NCBI GenBank assembly: GCA_012965315.1
Contig: DTSO01000048.1
Location: forward strand, 1 to 33,619
Reading direction: 5' to 3'
Length of the DNA: 33,619 bases
Source: Phycisphaerales bacterium
GTDB taxonomy: Bacteria; Planctomycetota; Phycisphaerae; Phycisphaerales; SM1A02
The notes below the pieces were generated by a model. It worked only from the letters and a program-made list of their open reading frames with translations. It was not told the origin of the DNA and did not search any database. This document shows, piece after piece, positions 16,668-25,883 of the stretch; the stretch's first letter is position 1; every line of letters starts with the position of its first letter. The position numbers and the translations under genes were made by a program.

Positions 16668-18252
16668 GTTGGTCCTCCTTCTCTAATACTATTGGTGTAC
16701 TTGGTGCTTCTTGTTCTTGTTGAACAAGGCGAGGGTACGGGGCAAGAACTTCTTCAACCGAGCCACGCATAGCATCTGTTAATACGGTTGGTTGCACACC
16801 AATCCAAATACAGAGTGCAGCAAGTGGAACAAGTATGCCAATTTCGCGAGGGCTCAAATCTGTTGGAAGTGAACTGAGCGCTCCATCCTGATTAGGTTCT
16901 TTTAGTTTTCCGAAGACAACCTTACCAACCATGATGAGTAAGTACATCGCAGCGAGCACCATGCCGATTGCAGCAATTGCTGCATATTCTGGCCCAAGTA
17001 CTCCAGGCCATTGCGATGCATCTGCTGTTGCAATGAAAGTGCCCATCAAGCACATGAACTCACTTATAAAACCGTTTAAGCCAGGAAGACCAACGCTTGC
17101 AAGAACAAAGAACACCATAAAGAATGACCAAACTGGCATCTTCTTAGCAAGACCACCAATAGAATTCATGTCGCGAGTGTGATACCGCTCGTACATCATG
17201 CCAATCAAAAAGAACAATGCGCCAGTTGAAAGTCCGTGATTGATCATATAAAGCACTGCGCCTTCGAGTGCGATTGGGTTGAGTGCTACCAATCCAAGGA
17301 CACAGAATCCAAGGTGACTTATAGATGAATAGGCAACCAATTTCTTAATATCATCCTGCACCCAACAAATGAGTGCGGCATATAAAATGCCGATGATTGC
17401 GAGCACCGCAATTGCAGGTGCATACGCGACAAGTGCTTCTGGAACCATTGGTAATACAAAACGGTACACACCAAAAGTACCAAGTTTCAACAGTACTCCA
17501 GCAAGAATAACTGAGCCGGCTGTTGGTGCTTCGGTGTGCGCAAGTGGAAGCCAAGTGTGCACTGGGAATACTGGAATTTTCACAGCAAATCCAGCCAACA
17601 TAGCAAGCAATATCCAACACTGTTCACTGTACGAAAGACTCGTCGATGCGAATTGAGCTAAATCATGGATTGCAAATGACCAAACTCCATACTGTGAAAC
17701 TTGATATTGCCAAGCGACATACACAAATCCTGCTAATGTAAAGAGTGAGCCTGTAAATGTATAGATAAAGAACTTGACACTTGCGTGCGCTCTGTTCTTG
17801 CCTCCGTAAATTGCAATTAAGAAGAACATTGGCACGAGTGTTAACTCAAAACTTACGTAAAACAGAATTAAATCTTGTGCGCTAAACACGCCGAGCATTG
17901 CTGTTTCAAGAATAAGTAACCATGCATAATATTCTTTTCTTCGCGATGTTATTGCCGTGAACGAGCCCCACACACAAAGTGGTGTTAATAATGTCGTTAA
18001 CAGAACCAACAACAAAGCTACTGAATCGACACCAACATCAAGTGTTACTCCAAGTTGGCTTAGCCAAGCAACATGCGACACTAAGCCAGTTTGAGACGTT
18101 CCCCATTGATCAAATTGCACTGCCATCAAAATACTGACAACTAATACAAAAGACGAAACGCCAAGCGCTATCCACTTTGCAATTGATGCCTTTGTTACAA
18201 AAATACAAGCAGCGCCTACAAGCGGAATGAGTAGAAGTAACCACAAAGTCAT
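16660..18252 (-). CDS. nuoM: NADH-quinone oxidoreductase subunit M
   Basis: 530 residues, in the normal NuoM range. Signatures: 'LILFYVSFELTLVPMFFLIAIYGG' with the channel glutamate, 'HTWLPLAHTEAPTAGSVILAGVLLKLGTFGVYRF', 'DIKKLVAYSSISHLGFCVLGL', and 'LPGLNGFISEFMCLMG'. This is an antiporter-like, proton-pumping subunit of the complex I membrane arm. The C-terminus adds a soluble stretch of about 30 residues rich in Glu and Gln. The ATG at 18252 is preceded by GGGAGG and overlaps nuoL by 4 bp; the 3' end overlaps nuoN by 8 bp. The overlaps point to one translationally coupled transcript. Confidence 0.96.
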   Translation of the reverse strand: MTLWLLLLIPLVGAACIFVTKASIAKWIALGVSSFVLVVSILMAVQFDQWGTSQTGLVSHVAWLSQLGVTLDVGVDSVALLLVLLTTLLTPLCVWGSFTAITSRRKEYYAWLLILETAMLGVFSAQDLILFYVSFELTLVPMFFLIAIYGGKNRAHASVKFFIYTFTGSLFTLAGFVYVAWQYQVSQYGVWSFAIHDLAQFASTSLSYSEQCWILLAMLAGFAVKIPVFPVHTWLPLAHTEAPTAGSVILAGVLLKLGTFGVYRFVLPMVPEALVAYAPAIAVLAIIGILYAALICWVQDDIKKLVAYSSISHLGFCVLGLVALNPIALEGAVLYMINHGLSTGALFFLIGMMYERYHTRDMNSIGGLAKKMPVWSFFMVFFVLASVGLPGLNGFISEFMCLMGTFIATADASQWPGVLGPEYAAIAAIGMVLAAMYLLIMVGKVVFGKLKEPNQDGALSSLPTDLSPREIGILVPLAALCIWIGVQPTVLTDAMRGSVEEVLAPYPRLVQQEQEAPSTPIVLEKEDQHG

Positions 18253-20468
18253 GGCATACCTCCCATCAACAACATTGCTTGTTCAACTTCTGTTTGTTGT
18301 GAAGAAAGTGATTGTAAATATGAAACAATTTCTGGCATGTAAAGCATTAGCAATGCGATTAACACTGCGCCACCAATCATAGATATTGCGTAACTTTGGA
18401 CTGCACCGTTATGCAATGGGGAGAACCAACGCGCACCTGCTCGTGGCAATGCTGCAATGCCGTTCACAAACGCGCCATCGATAATGTACTTATCAAAGAG
18501 TGAGAAGAATTTACCCAAAATCCAAAGGGGAGAACGGATGAGTGCAATGTACACTTCGTCCACGTACCATTTATTTTCCATCGCAGTTGGAAGCCAACGA
18601 GTTAATCTACTTGACAAAAGTTTGCTTCGCAATTTATCTGCTGCTCCACGATTTAAGAGATGGAAGAACAACGCAATGGCAATACCAATAAAACCAACTA
18701 TCGCAGAAATGTAATACATGGCTTTGTGTGGGTCCATTCCAAGAATGTCGCCATGACCAACAGTTTGCTCTATCGTGCCATGTCCAACATCGTGAGAGTC
18801 AATGGCTGCATGCGCTACTTGTGGCACGCCAGCATACGCTGGTGAATCGTAAACCATTTCAGCAACCCAACCACCCTGAATAGTTTCTGTTTCGTTAGGA
18901 ACGAAGTAAGGAAGAGCAGCAAGAAGCGCACCGAGCGAAATAGTAATCAATACAAAATTGATTGCAAATCGAGGTGCGTGTGGGCGAAATGATTTTGGAT
19001 CATCACCGTGTAATTCATCCCCTGGTTCAAAATGAACGGGACCTGCGCACACTCTAAACCAAACTCTGAATGTGTAGTACGCGGTTAGACCAGCGGTGAA
19101 AATTGCAAGCCAACCTAAAAATTTAAACCCTGGTCCTTGGGTAACAAATGCTTCAGCAAGAATCGCATCTTTTGAGAAATACCCTGAAGTAAACGGGAAC
19201 CCCGCCAAACAAAGACAACCAATTAACATTGTGTAACTTACAATTTTCCAGCCCTTCATTTTGCGAAGACCAGAAATACGACGAAGGTCAAGTTGACCAG
19301 CGAAGCCGTGCATAATTGCACCGCATGTAAGGAAGAGCACTGCTTTAAAGAATGCATGCGTAAAGACGTGGTATGCCGCACCGTAGGAAGTGATAACTCC
19401 AAGTCCGAGGAACATGTAACCAAGTTGCGAAATAGTTGAATACGCCATGATTCGCTTGATGTCGTATTGCGCCATGCCAATCGTCGCAGCTAAAAAGGCG
19501 GTCAAACCACCGACCCACGCGACCGTTGGTAACGCATACTCGTCCAACATAAAAAGCGGATACGTTCTGATAATTAAATAGACTCCGGCAGTAACCATTG
19601 TCGCCGCATGAATGAGCGCAGAAACTGGGGTTGGTCCTTCCATCGCATCGGGTAACCAAACATACAACGGCAATTGTGCAGACTTACCAAAGGCAGCAAG
19701 CATGAGTAAGTATGGAATCGCGTGCACAGTCCAACCACCAAAAGATGCGTCGTAACTTTCCGATCGCAAGACAGTTGTAATTTCGTCGTATTGAACCGTG
19801 CCAAATGTAGACCAGATAAAGTAAATGGCTAACGCCAAACCAACATCGCCAATTCTATTGACGATGAATGCTTTCTTAGCAGCGGCAACTGCGGATGGTT
19901 TTTGATAAAAATACCCAATCAACCAATATGATGCAAATCCAACACCTTCCCAGCCAAGATAAAGCATGAGGAGATTGTCGCCCATGACTAAGCAGGTCAT
20001 TGCAAAAAGGAAAACGCTAATACCTGCGAAAAAACGCGCGTAGCCCTTGCCGACATCATGTTCCATGTATTCCGATGCATAGACCGCAATCATTGTGCCA
20101 AGCCCTGTTACAAATAGCATCCAAAGAAGGGTTAAAGAATCAACATACAGTGCAAAATTTGCAACGAATGAACCGTCATCCCAATGCACTTGCAACCAAT
20201 CAAAGAGATGTATCGTTTCTGGTTGTGTGTAACTATTCCAAAGCAAGAGTGTGAGCAGGAAGGAAGTGCCAAGACAAACAATTGTAATTATTGCTGGCGC
20301 TTTTGATTGCACTTTGAACGCTGCACATAAACCGCAAAGCACAAGTGAGAGGAGTGGCATCCAGACAATGAAACCTGCCCAACTTAGATCAGATGCGCTG
20401 AGTACCTCTGCCGGAGGAACTGCAGGCATTGCTAGCAATGATGAAAAAATGGAAATCATTTCGATCAT
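18249..20468 (-). CDS. nuoL: NADH-quinone oxidoreductase subunit L
   Basis: 739 residues, longer than E. coli NuoL (613). The core is typical: 'MLYLGWEGVGFASYWLIGYFY', 'KSAQLPLYVWLPDAMEGPTPVSALIHAATMVTAGVYLI', 'DIKRIMAYSTISQLGYMFLGLG', and 'HAFFKAVLFLTCGAIMHGF'. These hold the proton-channel Glu/Lys residues and the discontinuous helix. The extra length is in a late loop (about 530-580) rich in His, Asp and Gly ('AHAAIDSHDVGHG', 'VGHGDILGMDPHK') on one side of the membrane, before the C-terminal lateral helix region ('NKWYVDEVYIALIRSPLW'). It is the most distal antiporter-like subunit. It overlaps nuoK and nuoM by 4 bp each. Confidence 0.96.
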   Translation of the reverse strand: MIEMISIFSSLLAMPAVPPAEVLSASDLSWAGFIVWMPLLSLVLCGLCAAFKVQSKAPAIITIVCLGTSFLLTLLLWNSYTQPETIHLFDWLQVHWDDGSFVANFALYVDSLTLLWMLFVTGLGTMIAVYASEYMEHDVGKGYARFFAGISVFLFAMTCLVMGDNLLMLYLGWEGVGFASYWLIGYFYQKPSAVAAAKKAFIVNRIGDVGLALAIYFIWSTFGTVQYDEITTVLRSESYDASFGGWTVHAIPYLLMLAAFGKSAQLPLYVWLPDAMEGPTPVSALIHAATMVTAGVYLIIRTYPLFMLDEYALPTVAWVGGLTAFLAATIGMAQYDIKRIMAYSTISQLGYMFLGLGVITSYGAAYHVFTHAFFKAVLFLTCGAIMHGFAGQLDLRRISGLRKMKGWKIVSYTMLIGCLCLAGFPFTSGYFSKDAILAEAFVTQGPGFKFLGWLAIFTAGLTAYYTFRVWFRVCAGPVHFEPGDELHGDDPKSFRPHAPRFAINFVLITISLGALLAALPYFVPNETETIQGGWVAEMVYDSPAYAGVPQVAHAAIDSHDVGHGTIEQTVGHGDILGMDPHKAMYYISAIVGFIGIAIALFFHLLNRGAADKLRSKLLSSRLTRWLPTAMENKWYVDEVYIALIRSPLWILGKFFSLFDKYIIDGAFVNGIAALPRAGARWFSPLHNGAVQSYAISMIGGAVLIALLMLYMPEIVSYLQSLSSQQTEVEQAMLLMGGMP

Positions 20469-20785
20469 TCGTGGAGTTCTCCGTATGCATCAGCATCGAG
20501 TGTATCTTTTTGCCGATGCAAGAGAACGACGAGTGCAAGTGCAAGCGCTGCCTCTGCTGCTGCGATTGTGAGAATGAAAATCACCATAACTTGTCCTGAG
20601 TAATCAAACAAATAACGGCCAACTGCAACAAATGCGATGGCTGCACCTTGGAACATTAATTCAGTGCAAAGAAACATAACTATTAAATTTCTGCGAACCA
20701 AAAAACCAATCATCCCAATCGTTAGCAACAACCCTGAAACAATTAAGTAACCAGCAAGAGCAGATGGCGCGAATGATGTCATCAT
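20465..20785 (-). CDS. nuoK: NADH-quinone oxidoreductase subunit K
   Basis: 106 residues, the usual NuoK size (about 100), with three membrane helices. The conserved 'GMIGFLVRRNLIVMFLCTELMFQGAAIAFV' segment holds the key glutamate of helix 2 and the Arg-Asn pair, and 'FILTIAAAEAALALALVVLLHR' holds the second glutamate. It forms part of the E-channel of complex I next to NuoJ and NuoA/H. ATG 20785 overlaps the end of nuoJ by 4 bp, and the stop overlaps nuoL. Confidence 0.96.
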   Translation of the reverse strand: MMTSFAPSALAGYLIVSGLLLTIGMIGFLVRRNLIVMFLCTELMFQGAAIAFVAVGRYLFDYSGQVMVIFILTIAAAEAALALALVVLLHRQKDTLDADAYGELHE

Positions 20786-21714
20786 GCGTCATCCCCTGTT
20801 TCTTCAGTATCAAACCCTAATATTGCTTTGCGCTTATCACGCTCAGTTAATTCAATTGCACGCCGTGCAAGAACCGCCGCACCAAACATTGCCATGAGCA
20901 ATATTACGCCAGCCAATTCAATTGTGACAGGAAAATCGTTTACAAGCGACCATCCGACAAGCTGTGTGTTTGTTGGAAGCACTGAAGCATCGAGGTATAA
21001 AACCACACCGTCATTCGATACAATATACGGGCCATTTGCATCGTGGCGAATACTATTTCCATCTTGTGTAACCGGTGGCCAAGCAAAATCTGGCGCAATG
21101 TTTTCTACATTTGTTTCAAATTGTTTTGGGAGTTTTTCAAGAACACTCCAATGTTGGGCTACATTTTCTGTTGTATCCAACTCAGATGTTCCGCCGATGA
21201 CAGTTCCACTTATCAAACAAAGTAGTAAGAAACCAACCGCAACTGCTACAGCAGGTTCCCGTGGGATGCTGTCGTACGTTGATTGAGAAAGTGGATCTTC
21301 AGGATTCTCCGCTTGATTAGCAAGCATCAGCACAAACATATACGTAATCAATATTGCACCAGCGTAAACAATGATGAGTGCAAAAGCCATAAACTCAGCT
21401 TCGAGCATTAACAATAAGCCAGCAGAAGAAATGACAACTAAAACAAAATGCAACGCAGAATAAATTGGTCGATCATGTGTCACCATTCGTATTGCTGCTG
21501 CAACTGCGAAGAGCGAGAAAATGATAAAAAATATTCCATGGCTCACATCACCAAATTGTGTAAGCGAGCCAATGACAATTCCTATTAGCCAACCGCAAGC
21601 TGCAACACCAACAGCGATAAAACCAACTTGCACCGTTGGAGGTGCTGGGCGGAGTGCTGCGTACACGGTCAGTGCAAGCGTCATACAAGCGATGTAAGGG
21701 AGGAACGAATCCAT
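20782..21714 (-). CDS. nuoJ: NADH-quinone oxidoreductase subunit J, enlarged
   Basis: 310 residues, against about 165-200 for most NuoJ proteins. The family core is at about 58-135 ('GIFFIIFSLFAVAAAIRMVT', 'NP'-equivalent 'RPIYSALHFVLVVISSAGLLLMLEAEFMAFALIIVYAGAI' and following helix) and again at about 262-290 ('FPVTIELAGVILLMAMFGAAVLA'). There are two additions: an N-terminal extension of about 55 residues with two membrane helices, and a soluble insertion (about 170-260) before the last helix, containing 'DGNSIRHDANGPYIVSNDGVVLYLD'. It is the first gene of the unit; nuoA-I are absent here. It diverges from pgsA across a 112-bp region. Confidence 0.92.
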   Translation of the reverse strand: MDSFLPYIACMTLALTVYAALRPAPPTVQVGFIAVGVAACGWLIGIVIGSLTQFGDVSHGIFFIIFSLFAVAAAIRMVTHDRPIYSALHFVLVVISSAGLLLMLEAEFMAFALIIVYAGAILITYMFVLMLANQAENPEDPLSQSTYDSIPREPAVAVAVGFLLLCLISGTVIGGTSELDTTENVAQHWSVLEKLPKQFETNVENIAPDFAWPPVTQDGNSIRHDANGPYIVSNDGVVLYLDASVLPTNTQLVGWSLVNDFPVTIELAGVILLMAMFGAAVLARRAIELTERDKRKAILGFDTEETGDDA

Positions 21715-21754
21715 AAGAATGAATGAATGTATTTCTTTGTAATGAGTGGGTTAG

Positions 21755-21760
21755 TTTATA
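21755..21760 (-). promoter_or_regulatory. Possible -10 box of the nuoJ promoter
   Basis: On the minus strand this reads TATAAA, about 40 bases before the nuoJ ATG and in the nuoJ-pgsA divergent region. No good -35 box stands at 17 bases (ACTTAT is the nearest), so this is a weak call. Confidence 0.25.
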
Positions 21761-21801
21761 GCCTAAAAATGGGCAAGATAAGTCCTTTAGCGTTGATTCG
21801 C

Positions 21802-21817
21802 AACCTCTGCAGAGGTT
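21802..21817. promoter_or_regulatory. Perfect 16-bp palindrome before pgsA
   Basis: The sequence AACCTCTGCAGAGGTT is self-complementary across all 16 bases and ends 9 bases before the pgsA ATG. It could be a dimeric repressor site in DNA. In RNA it could form a six-pair hairpin with a TGCA loop next to the AAAGG ribosome site. Confidence 0.5.
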
Positions 21818-21826
21818 AAAGGTAGA

Positions 21827-22474
21827 ATGGATTTTATGGACCAAGCGATGAAACGTCGAATACCCAATGCCATCACCATGATGCGGATTATAATTGCCGC
21901 CGCTTTCTTCGCGGTACTTGGAGGGTACCGCTTCCCTGAGCAAGGAATTCTCTATGGAAATGTGGCAATCGCCCTATTTGTCCTTGCTGCCACAACTGAT
22001 TTTATTGATGGTTATCTTGCACGAAAATGGAACGTTGTTTCAATGTTTGGGCGACTCATGGATCCATTTTGTGACAAAGTTTTAATCCTTGGCACGTTTA
22101 TCTACTTTGCTGGCCCTAGATTCAGCGTAGAGGCTTGGGTAGAGAGTGACAGAATGCTCACCATGGCAACAGGGATCTATCCATGGATGGTTGTAGTCAT
22201 CATCGCTAGGGAATTATTGGTTACCTCAATTCGAGGCATTTTGGAATCAATGGGGCATACGAGCGGAGCGAAATGGGCTGGAAAAATGAAAATGATTCTT
22301 CAATCGTTCATTCTTCCCTTAATTTTGCTCTTGGTCGTCAATTTTAATCCAGAAAAATACTCAGGCGTAATGCTTGCAATTAATGCGTTGGCTTGGGTAC
22401 TTCTCATCGTAACTGTCTGGTCTGGCTTGCCTTACGTCACTGGTCTCGTTGCTGTTATGCGAAAAGACTCATGA
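21827..22474 (+). CDS. pgsA: CDP-diacylglycerol-glycerol-3-phosphate 3-phosphatidyltransferase
   Basis: 215 residues, a little longer than the usual 180-190. The CDP-alcohol phosphotransferase motif D-x2-D-G-x2-A-R-x8-G-x3-D-x3-D is present as 'DFIDGYLARKW...FGRLMDPFCDK', starting near residue 62; these aspartates bind two metals and the CDP group. N-terminal 'RIPNAITMMRIIIAAAFF' is the usual PgsA opening ('PN..T..R'). It has about five or six membrane helices. The enzyme makes phosphatidylglycerophosphate from CDP-diacylglycerol and glycerol 3-phosphate in the inner membrane. ATG 21827 or 21836 could be the start; AAAGG lies before both. It overlaps pgpA by 4 bp, and that enzyme does the next step. 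Confidence 0.93.
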   Translation: MDFMDQAMKRRIPNAITMMRIIIAAAFFAVLGGYRFPEQGILYGNVAIALFVLAATTDFIDGYLARKWNVVSMFGRLMDPFCDKVLILGTFIYFAGPRFSVEAWVESDRMLTMATGIYPWMVVVIIARELLVTSIRGILESMGHTSGAKWAGKMKMILQSFILPLILLLVVNFNPEKYSGVMLAINALAWVLLIVTVWSGLPYVTGLVAVMRKDS

Positions 22475-22974
22475 ATGCAAAACTCCCTCTGCTACTCTGC
22501 ACAAGCGGAGGGCTTGGACTTCTTCCCAAAGCACCAGGAACTTGGGGTTCATTACTCCCACTTTTTATTGTTCTGGGTTGTGGGCATTTTAGCGTTAGTG
22601 CTTGGTGGCTCATTTGCGTACTAGTTTCTTTACTTGTTGTCTCATCAATAGTTACAGTTGTTCTTGCCCCTTGGTATTCCACCTATTTTGGCAAAAAAGA
22701 TCCATCGCAAGTAGTAAGCGATGAAGTCGCAGGTCAATCTATAGCACTTTTGGCGATGGCTTGGCTAGTCCCTGAAATTGATACCAGCCCTGCCCAATGG
22801 ATTGGGCTTGCCGTATTTGCGTTTTTGCTATTCCGACTATTTGATATTTGGAAACCCTGGATTATTAATACATCGCAACACTTGCGAGCAGGTTATGGCG
22901 TGTTGATGGACGACATCCTCGCTGGAATTGTTTCGGGCACCCTCGTATACCTCGCCACCACCCAACTAATCTGA
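22471..22974 (+). CDS. pgpA: Phosphatidylglycerophosphatase A
   Basis: 167 residues from ATG 22471, which overlaps the pgsA stop as ATGA. The family motifs are all present: 'GGLGLLPKAPGTWGSLLPL' near the N-terminus, 'VVSDEVAGQSIALLAMAW' with the catalytic acidic pair, 'FLLFRLFDIWKPWI', and 'GYGVLMDDILAGIVSG' near the C-terminus. Four membrane helices are expected. The enzyme removes the phosphate from phosphatidylglycerophosphate to give phosphatidylglycerol, so pgsA and pgpA here form a two-gene pathway unit. It converges with gcvPB, with a 16 bp gap and no obvious terminator. Confidence 0.94.
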   Translation: MNAKLPLLLCTSGGLGLLPKAPGTWGSLLPLFIVLGCGHFSVSAWWLICVLVSLLVVSSIVTVVLAPWYSTYFGKKDPSQVVSDEVAGQSIALLAMAWLVPEIDTSPAQWIGLAVFAFLLFRLFDIWKPWIINTSQHLRAGYGVLMDDILAGIVSGTLVYLATTQLI

Positions 22975-22990
22975 TTAACCGAGGATTAAA

Positions 22991-24487
22991 TTATTTGAAA
23001 GCGATGATGGGTTTTCGGGCTGCAGCGACTTCATCCGCTCGAGCGATATCTGATTCAAGCGGAGCTTTTATAACAAGTTCGATCTCGGAGGAAATTTCAT
23101 CTGCAATTTGAAGCATCACATCAATAAAACTATCCAATGCAGCTTTAGACTCGGTCTCTGTTGGCTCAACCATTAAGCAATCATGTATCGGCCAGTGCAT
23201 CGTCGGAGGATGTACACCATAATCAATCATTCGCTTTGTAATATCAATGAGAGTTACACCCTTGTCTAACAAATCCTGTGGAACTGTTACAAATTCATGT
23301 GCGCAAAACTTGCCATTTTTCGGATCGAAAAATGGCATGGAATAGCGACCACATAATTTCGCAGCAATGTAATTCGCATTCAGAACTGCCGTCTCTGAAA
23401 CATTACGTAATCCATTTGGTCCGCAAGCAGAAATGTACGCCCAACATCGAACTAGAACCCCAAACTGCCCAATAAAAGACCGCACTTTCCCAATTGTTTT
23501 TTCACGGTCTCTATCCAGATAAAAACTGCCGTCATCAGCCATCATTACTTGAGGGACAGGCAAGTAAGGTGCGAGTTCTTCGGTTACCGCAATTGGTCCG
23601 CTACCTGGACCTCCGCCACCATGTGGTGTACTAAATGTTTTGTGTGTGTTGTAATGCATCGCGTCTGCACCAAAATCGCCCGGCCTTACCCTTCCTAACA
23701 ACGCGTTCATATTTGCGCCATCAAGATATAGTTTTGCGCCTGCTTCATGCATAATGTCAGCAATTTCCTTGATATTTGCATCAAACAATCCCGCTGTACT
23801 TGGATTTGTAATCATAAATGCTGCAATGTTTTCAGCGCCAACACTCTCAATGACTTCTTTTAAATGTTCTAAGTCCGTTTGTCCGTCAACTGTTTTAACA
23901 GTTTGGACAGATGCACCACACATAGTGCAAGATGCAGGGTTTGTTCCATGCGCAGTGTCAGCCGCCAAAACTACTGTTCGTTCAGATTGTCCATGATCCG
24001 CAAAGTAAGCACGAATAACTTTTAACGCTGTAAACTCACCATGCGCTCCTGCTGCGGGTTGTAATGAAACTTCATGCAACCCTGCAATTTCTTCAAGCAT
24101 CGTTCTTGTTTCATACAACAAACGAAGCGCACCTTGAATAGTATCTTCGTCTTGCAATGGATGTAAACATGCAAAGCCCGGCAACGCAGCACCCCACTCA
24201 TTTACTCGTGGGTTGTGCTTCATCGTGCATGAACCAAGTGGATAAAAATTGCCGTCAACTGAAAAATTCCTGTCCGAAAGATGTGTGTAATGTGCCATCA
24301 CATCGTGTTGCCCAAATGAAGGCAAGGTCTTGCATCCGCCTGCAAGCCCACTTGGCACTTTTGTCTCTTGGACATCAAGCGGCGGTAAATCCACGCCAAC
24401 AACATGTTCAACATGCTTTTCGAAAATCAACGGTTCAGTTGGTTTACAACCTCGTGACTGTTTTTTAACTACTTCTAAAATTTTCAC
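22991..24487 (-). CDS. gcvPB: Glycine dehydrogenase (decarboxylating) subunit 2
   Basis: 498 residues from GTG 24487, with GGAGG 7 bases upstream and a 4 bp overlap with gcvPA. The PLP-binding lysine is Lys283 in 'MHYNTHKTFSTPHGGGGPGSGP'. Other signatures are 'FYPLGSCTMKHNPRVNE', 'LQPAAGAHGEFTAL', 'TAHGTNPASCTMCG' and 'MITNPSTAGLFD'. With GcvPA it forms the P protein of the glycine cleavage system, decarboxylating glycine and passing the aminomethyl group to the lipoyl arm of GcvH. The C-terminus is slightly longer than in other bacteria. gcvT and gcvH are not next to it. Confidence 0.96.
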   Translation of the reverse strand: MKILEVVKKQSRGCKPTEPLIFEKHVEHVVGVDLPPLDVQETKVPSGLAGGCKTLPSFGQHDVMAHYTHLSDRNFSVDGNFYPLGSCTMKHNPRVNEWGAALPGFACLHPLQDEDTIQGALRLLYETRTMLEEIAGLHEVSLQPAAGAHGEFTALKVIRAYFADHGQSERTVVLAADTAHGTNPASCTMCGASVQTVKTVDGQTDLEHLKEVIESVGAENIAAFMITNPSTAGLFDANIKEIADIMHEAGAKLYLDGANMNALLGRVRPGDFGADAMHYNTHKTFSTPHGGGGPGSGPIAVTEELAPYLPVPQVMMADDGSFYLDRDREKTIGKVRSFIGQFGVLVRCWAYISACGPNGLRNVSETAVLNANYIAAKLCGRYSMPFFDPKNGKFCAHEFVTVPQDLLDKGVTLIDITKRMIDYGVHPPTMHWPIHDCLMVEPTETESKAALDSFIDVMLQIADEISSEIELVIKAPLESDIARADEVAAARKPIIAFK

Positions 24488-25839
24488 AGTGATGCCTCCT
24501 TCAATAAAGCAACAAGCGCATCCATCTCGTGTTTTGTGCGCTTCTCAGTCACTGCAATAATAAGCTCGTTCCCTTTGGACAATCCTTGCATTCGCCGTCC
24601 TGCGGCCGCAACGCCTGGAAGAAATCCTCGCGCCTTGCAAAATTCGACAACCTTTGTCACATCACAAGGACATTCCACCGTGAATTCGTTAAAAAACGCG
24701 CCATCGTACGTTAATTTCCAACCATCTAGTTTTAAAATTTCTCCAGCAAGATAGTGCGCTTTATGCCAACATTGCGAAGCCATTTCAGACATGCCTTCAC
24801 TACCAAACGTTGTCATAAACATTGTCGCACGCATTGCCATCAGGCCTTGATTGGTGCACACATTACTTGTTGCTTTTGCACCACGAATATGTTGTTCTCG
24901 TGTTTGCAATGTCAAGCAGAACGCTCTTCGGCCTTCTTCGTCCGTCGTCATGCCAACAAGTCGACCAGGCATTTTTCTCGTAAAAGATTCTTTTGCCGCA
25001 AGGAGCCCAAGGTATGGGCCACCAAGGTTAAGCGCATTCCCAAGTGGCTGTCCTTCACCAACTGCGATGTCAGCGCCACACTCGCCAGGTGTTTTCAGCA
25101 ATGCGCAAGCGATTGGATTAAACACAGCAATTCCTGCGGTTTTTGGCGTTTTATGTGCTTCAGCAAAGCAAGCATCCCAATCTTCAATTTGTCCCCAGAT
25201 GTTTGGCGATTGCACAATTACACCAGCCACGTTGTCGGACATTGAAGCTTCAACAGTTTCAGGTGCAATGCAACCATCAGTAGCATCTAGCATTGTGATT
25301 TTTATGTTTACATCAGAGAGTACTGTTCGCAAAACTGCGATGTACTCAGGATGCATAGTTGAAGCAACAAGGACTTCATTTCTGCGAGTTGTATTTGTTG
25401 AGAGTAATGCCGCTTCCGCAACCGCAGTCGCACCATCGTACAGACTTGCATTTGCAATATCTAAACCTGTGAGACGTGCAATTTGTGTTTGAAATTCAAA
25501 AAACGCTTGCAAAGATCCTTGAGAAGCTTCCGCTTGGTACGGCGTGTAGGATGTTAGAAACTCACCTCTACTAATAAGCTGGTCGATCAGCGCAGGGTAG
25601 AAGTGGTCATACGCACCGCAACCCATGAAACAGGGCATATCGTGGGCCCCGTGATTGTGGGAAGCCATCTCAGCCATTGCTCTTTGTAATTCCAACTCGC
25701 TCAGCGCTGGCAATAAATCGAGCCCTTCTTCACACCGTATTTCAGGTGGAATCACGTCAAATAGCTCATCGATTGATTGAATGCCAATCGCATCGAACAT
25801 TTCTTGTCTTTGGGTAGAATTTAATTGGGTGTAATCCAT
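24484..25839 (-). CDS. gcvPA: Glycine dehydrogenase (decarboxylating) subunit 1
   Basis: 451 residues, the normal GcvPA length. Signatures: 'FMGCGAYDHFYPALIDQL', 'FLTSYTPYQAEASQGSLQAFFEFQTQIARLTGLDIANASLYDGATA', 'GADIAVGEGQPLGNALNLGGPYLG', and 'RKMPGRLVGMTTDEEGRRAFCLTLQTREQHIRGAKATSNVCTNQGLMA'. It is the partner of the PLP-bearing GcvPB subunit in the split P protein. ATG 25839 has only a weak ribosome site (GCGAG) upstream. It is divergent from the M28 peptidase gene across 44 bp, so both promoters must be compact or overlapping. Confidence 0.96.
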   Translation of the reverse strand: MDYTQLNSTQRQEMFDAIGIQSIDELFDVIPPEIRCEEGLDLLPALSELELQRAMAEMASHNHGAHDMPCFMGCGAYDHFYPALIDQLISRGEFLTSYTPYQAEASQGSLQAFFEFQTQIARLTGLDIANASLYDGATAVAEAALLSTNTTRRNEVLVASTMHPEYIAVLRTVLSDVNIKITMLDATDGCIAPETVEASMSDNVAGVIVQSPNIWGQIEDWDACFAEAHKTPKTAGIAVFNPIACALLKTPGECGADIAVGEGQPLGNALNLGGPYLGLLAAKESFTRKMPGRLVGMTTDEEGRRAFCLTLQTREQHIRGAKATSNVCTNQGLMAMRATMFMTTFGSEGMSEMASQCWHKAHYLAGEILKLDGWKLTYDGAFFNEFTVECPCDVTKVVEFCKARGFLPGVAAAGRRMQGLSKGNELIIAVTEKRTKHEMDALVALLKEASL

Positions 25840-25883
25840 ATATGCACTCGCTGTTTTAGAGCGGTAAGTATAAACTCTTATGC

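Noticed and set aside
24754-25492. Long plus-strand frames opposite gcvPA
   Set aside because: They are antisense to a strongly conserved gene, have no family features, and carry Cys/His-rich random composition.
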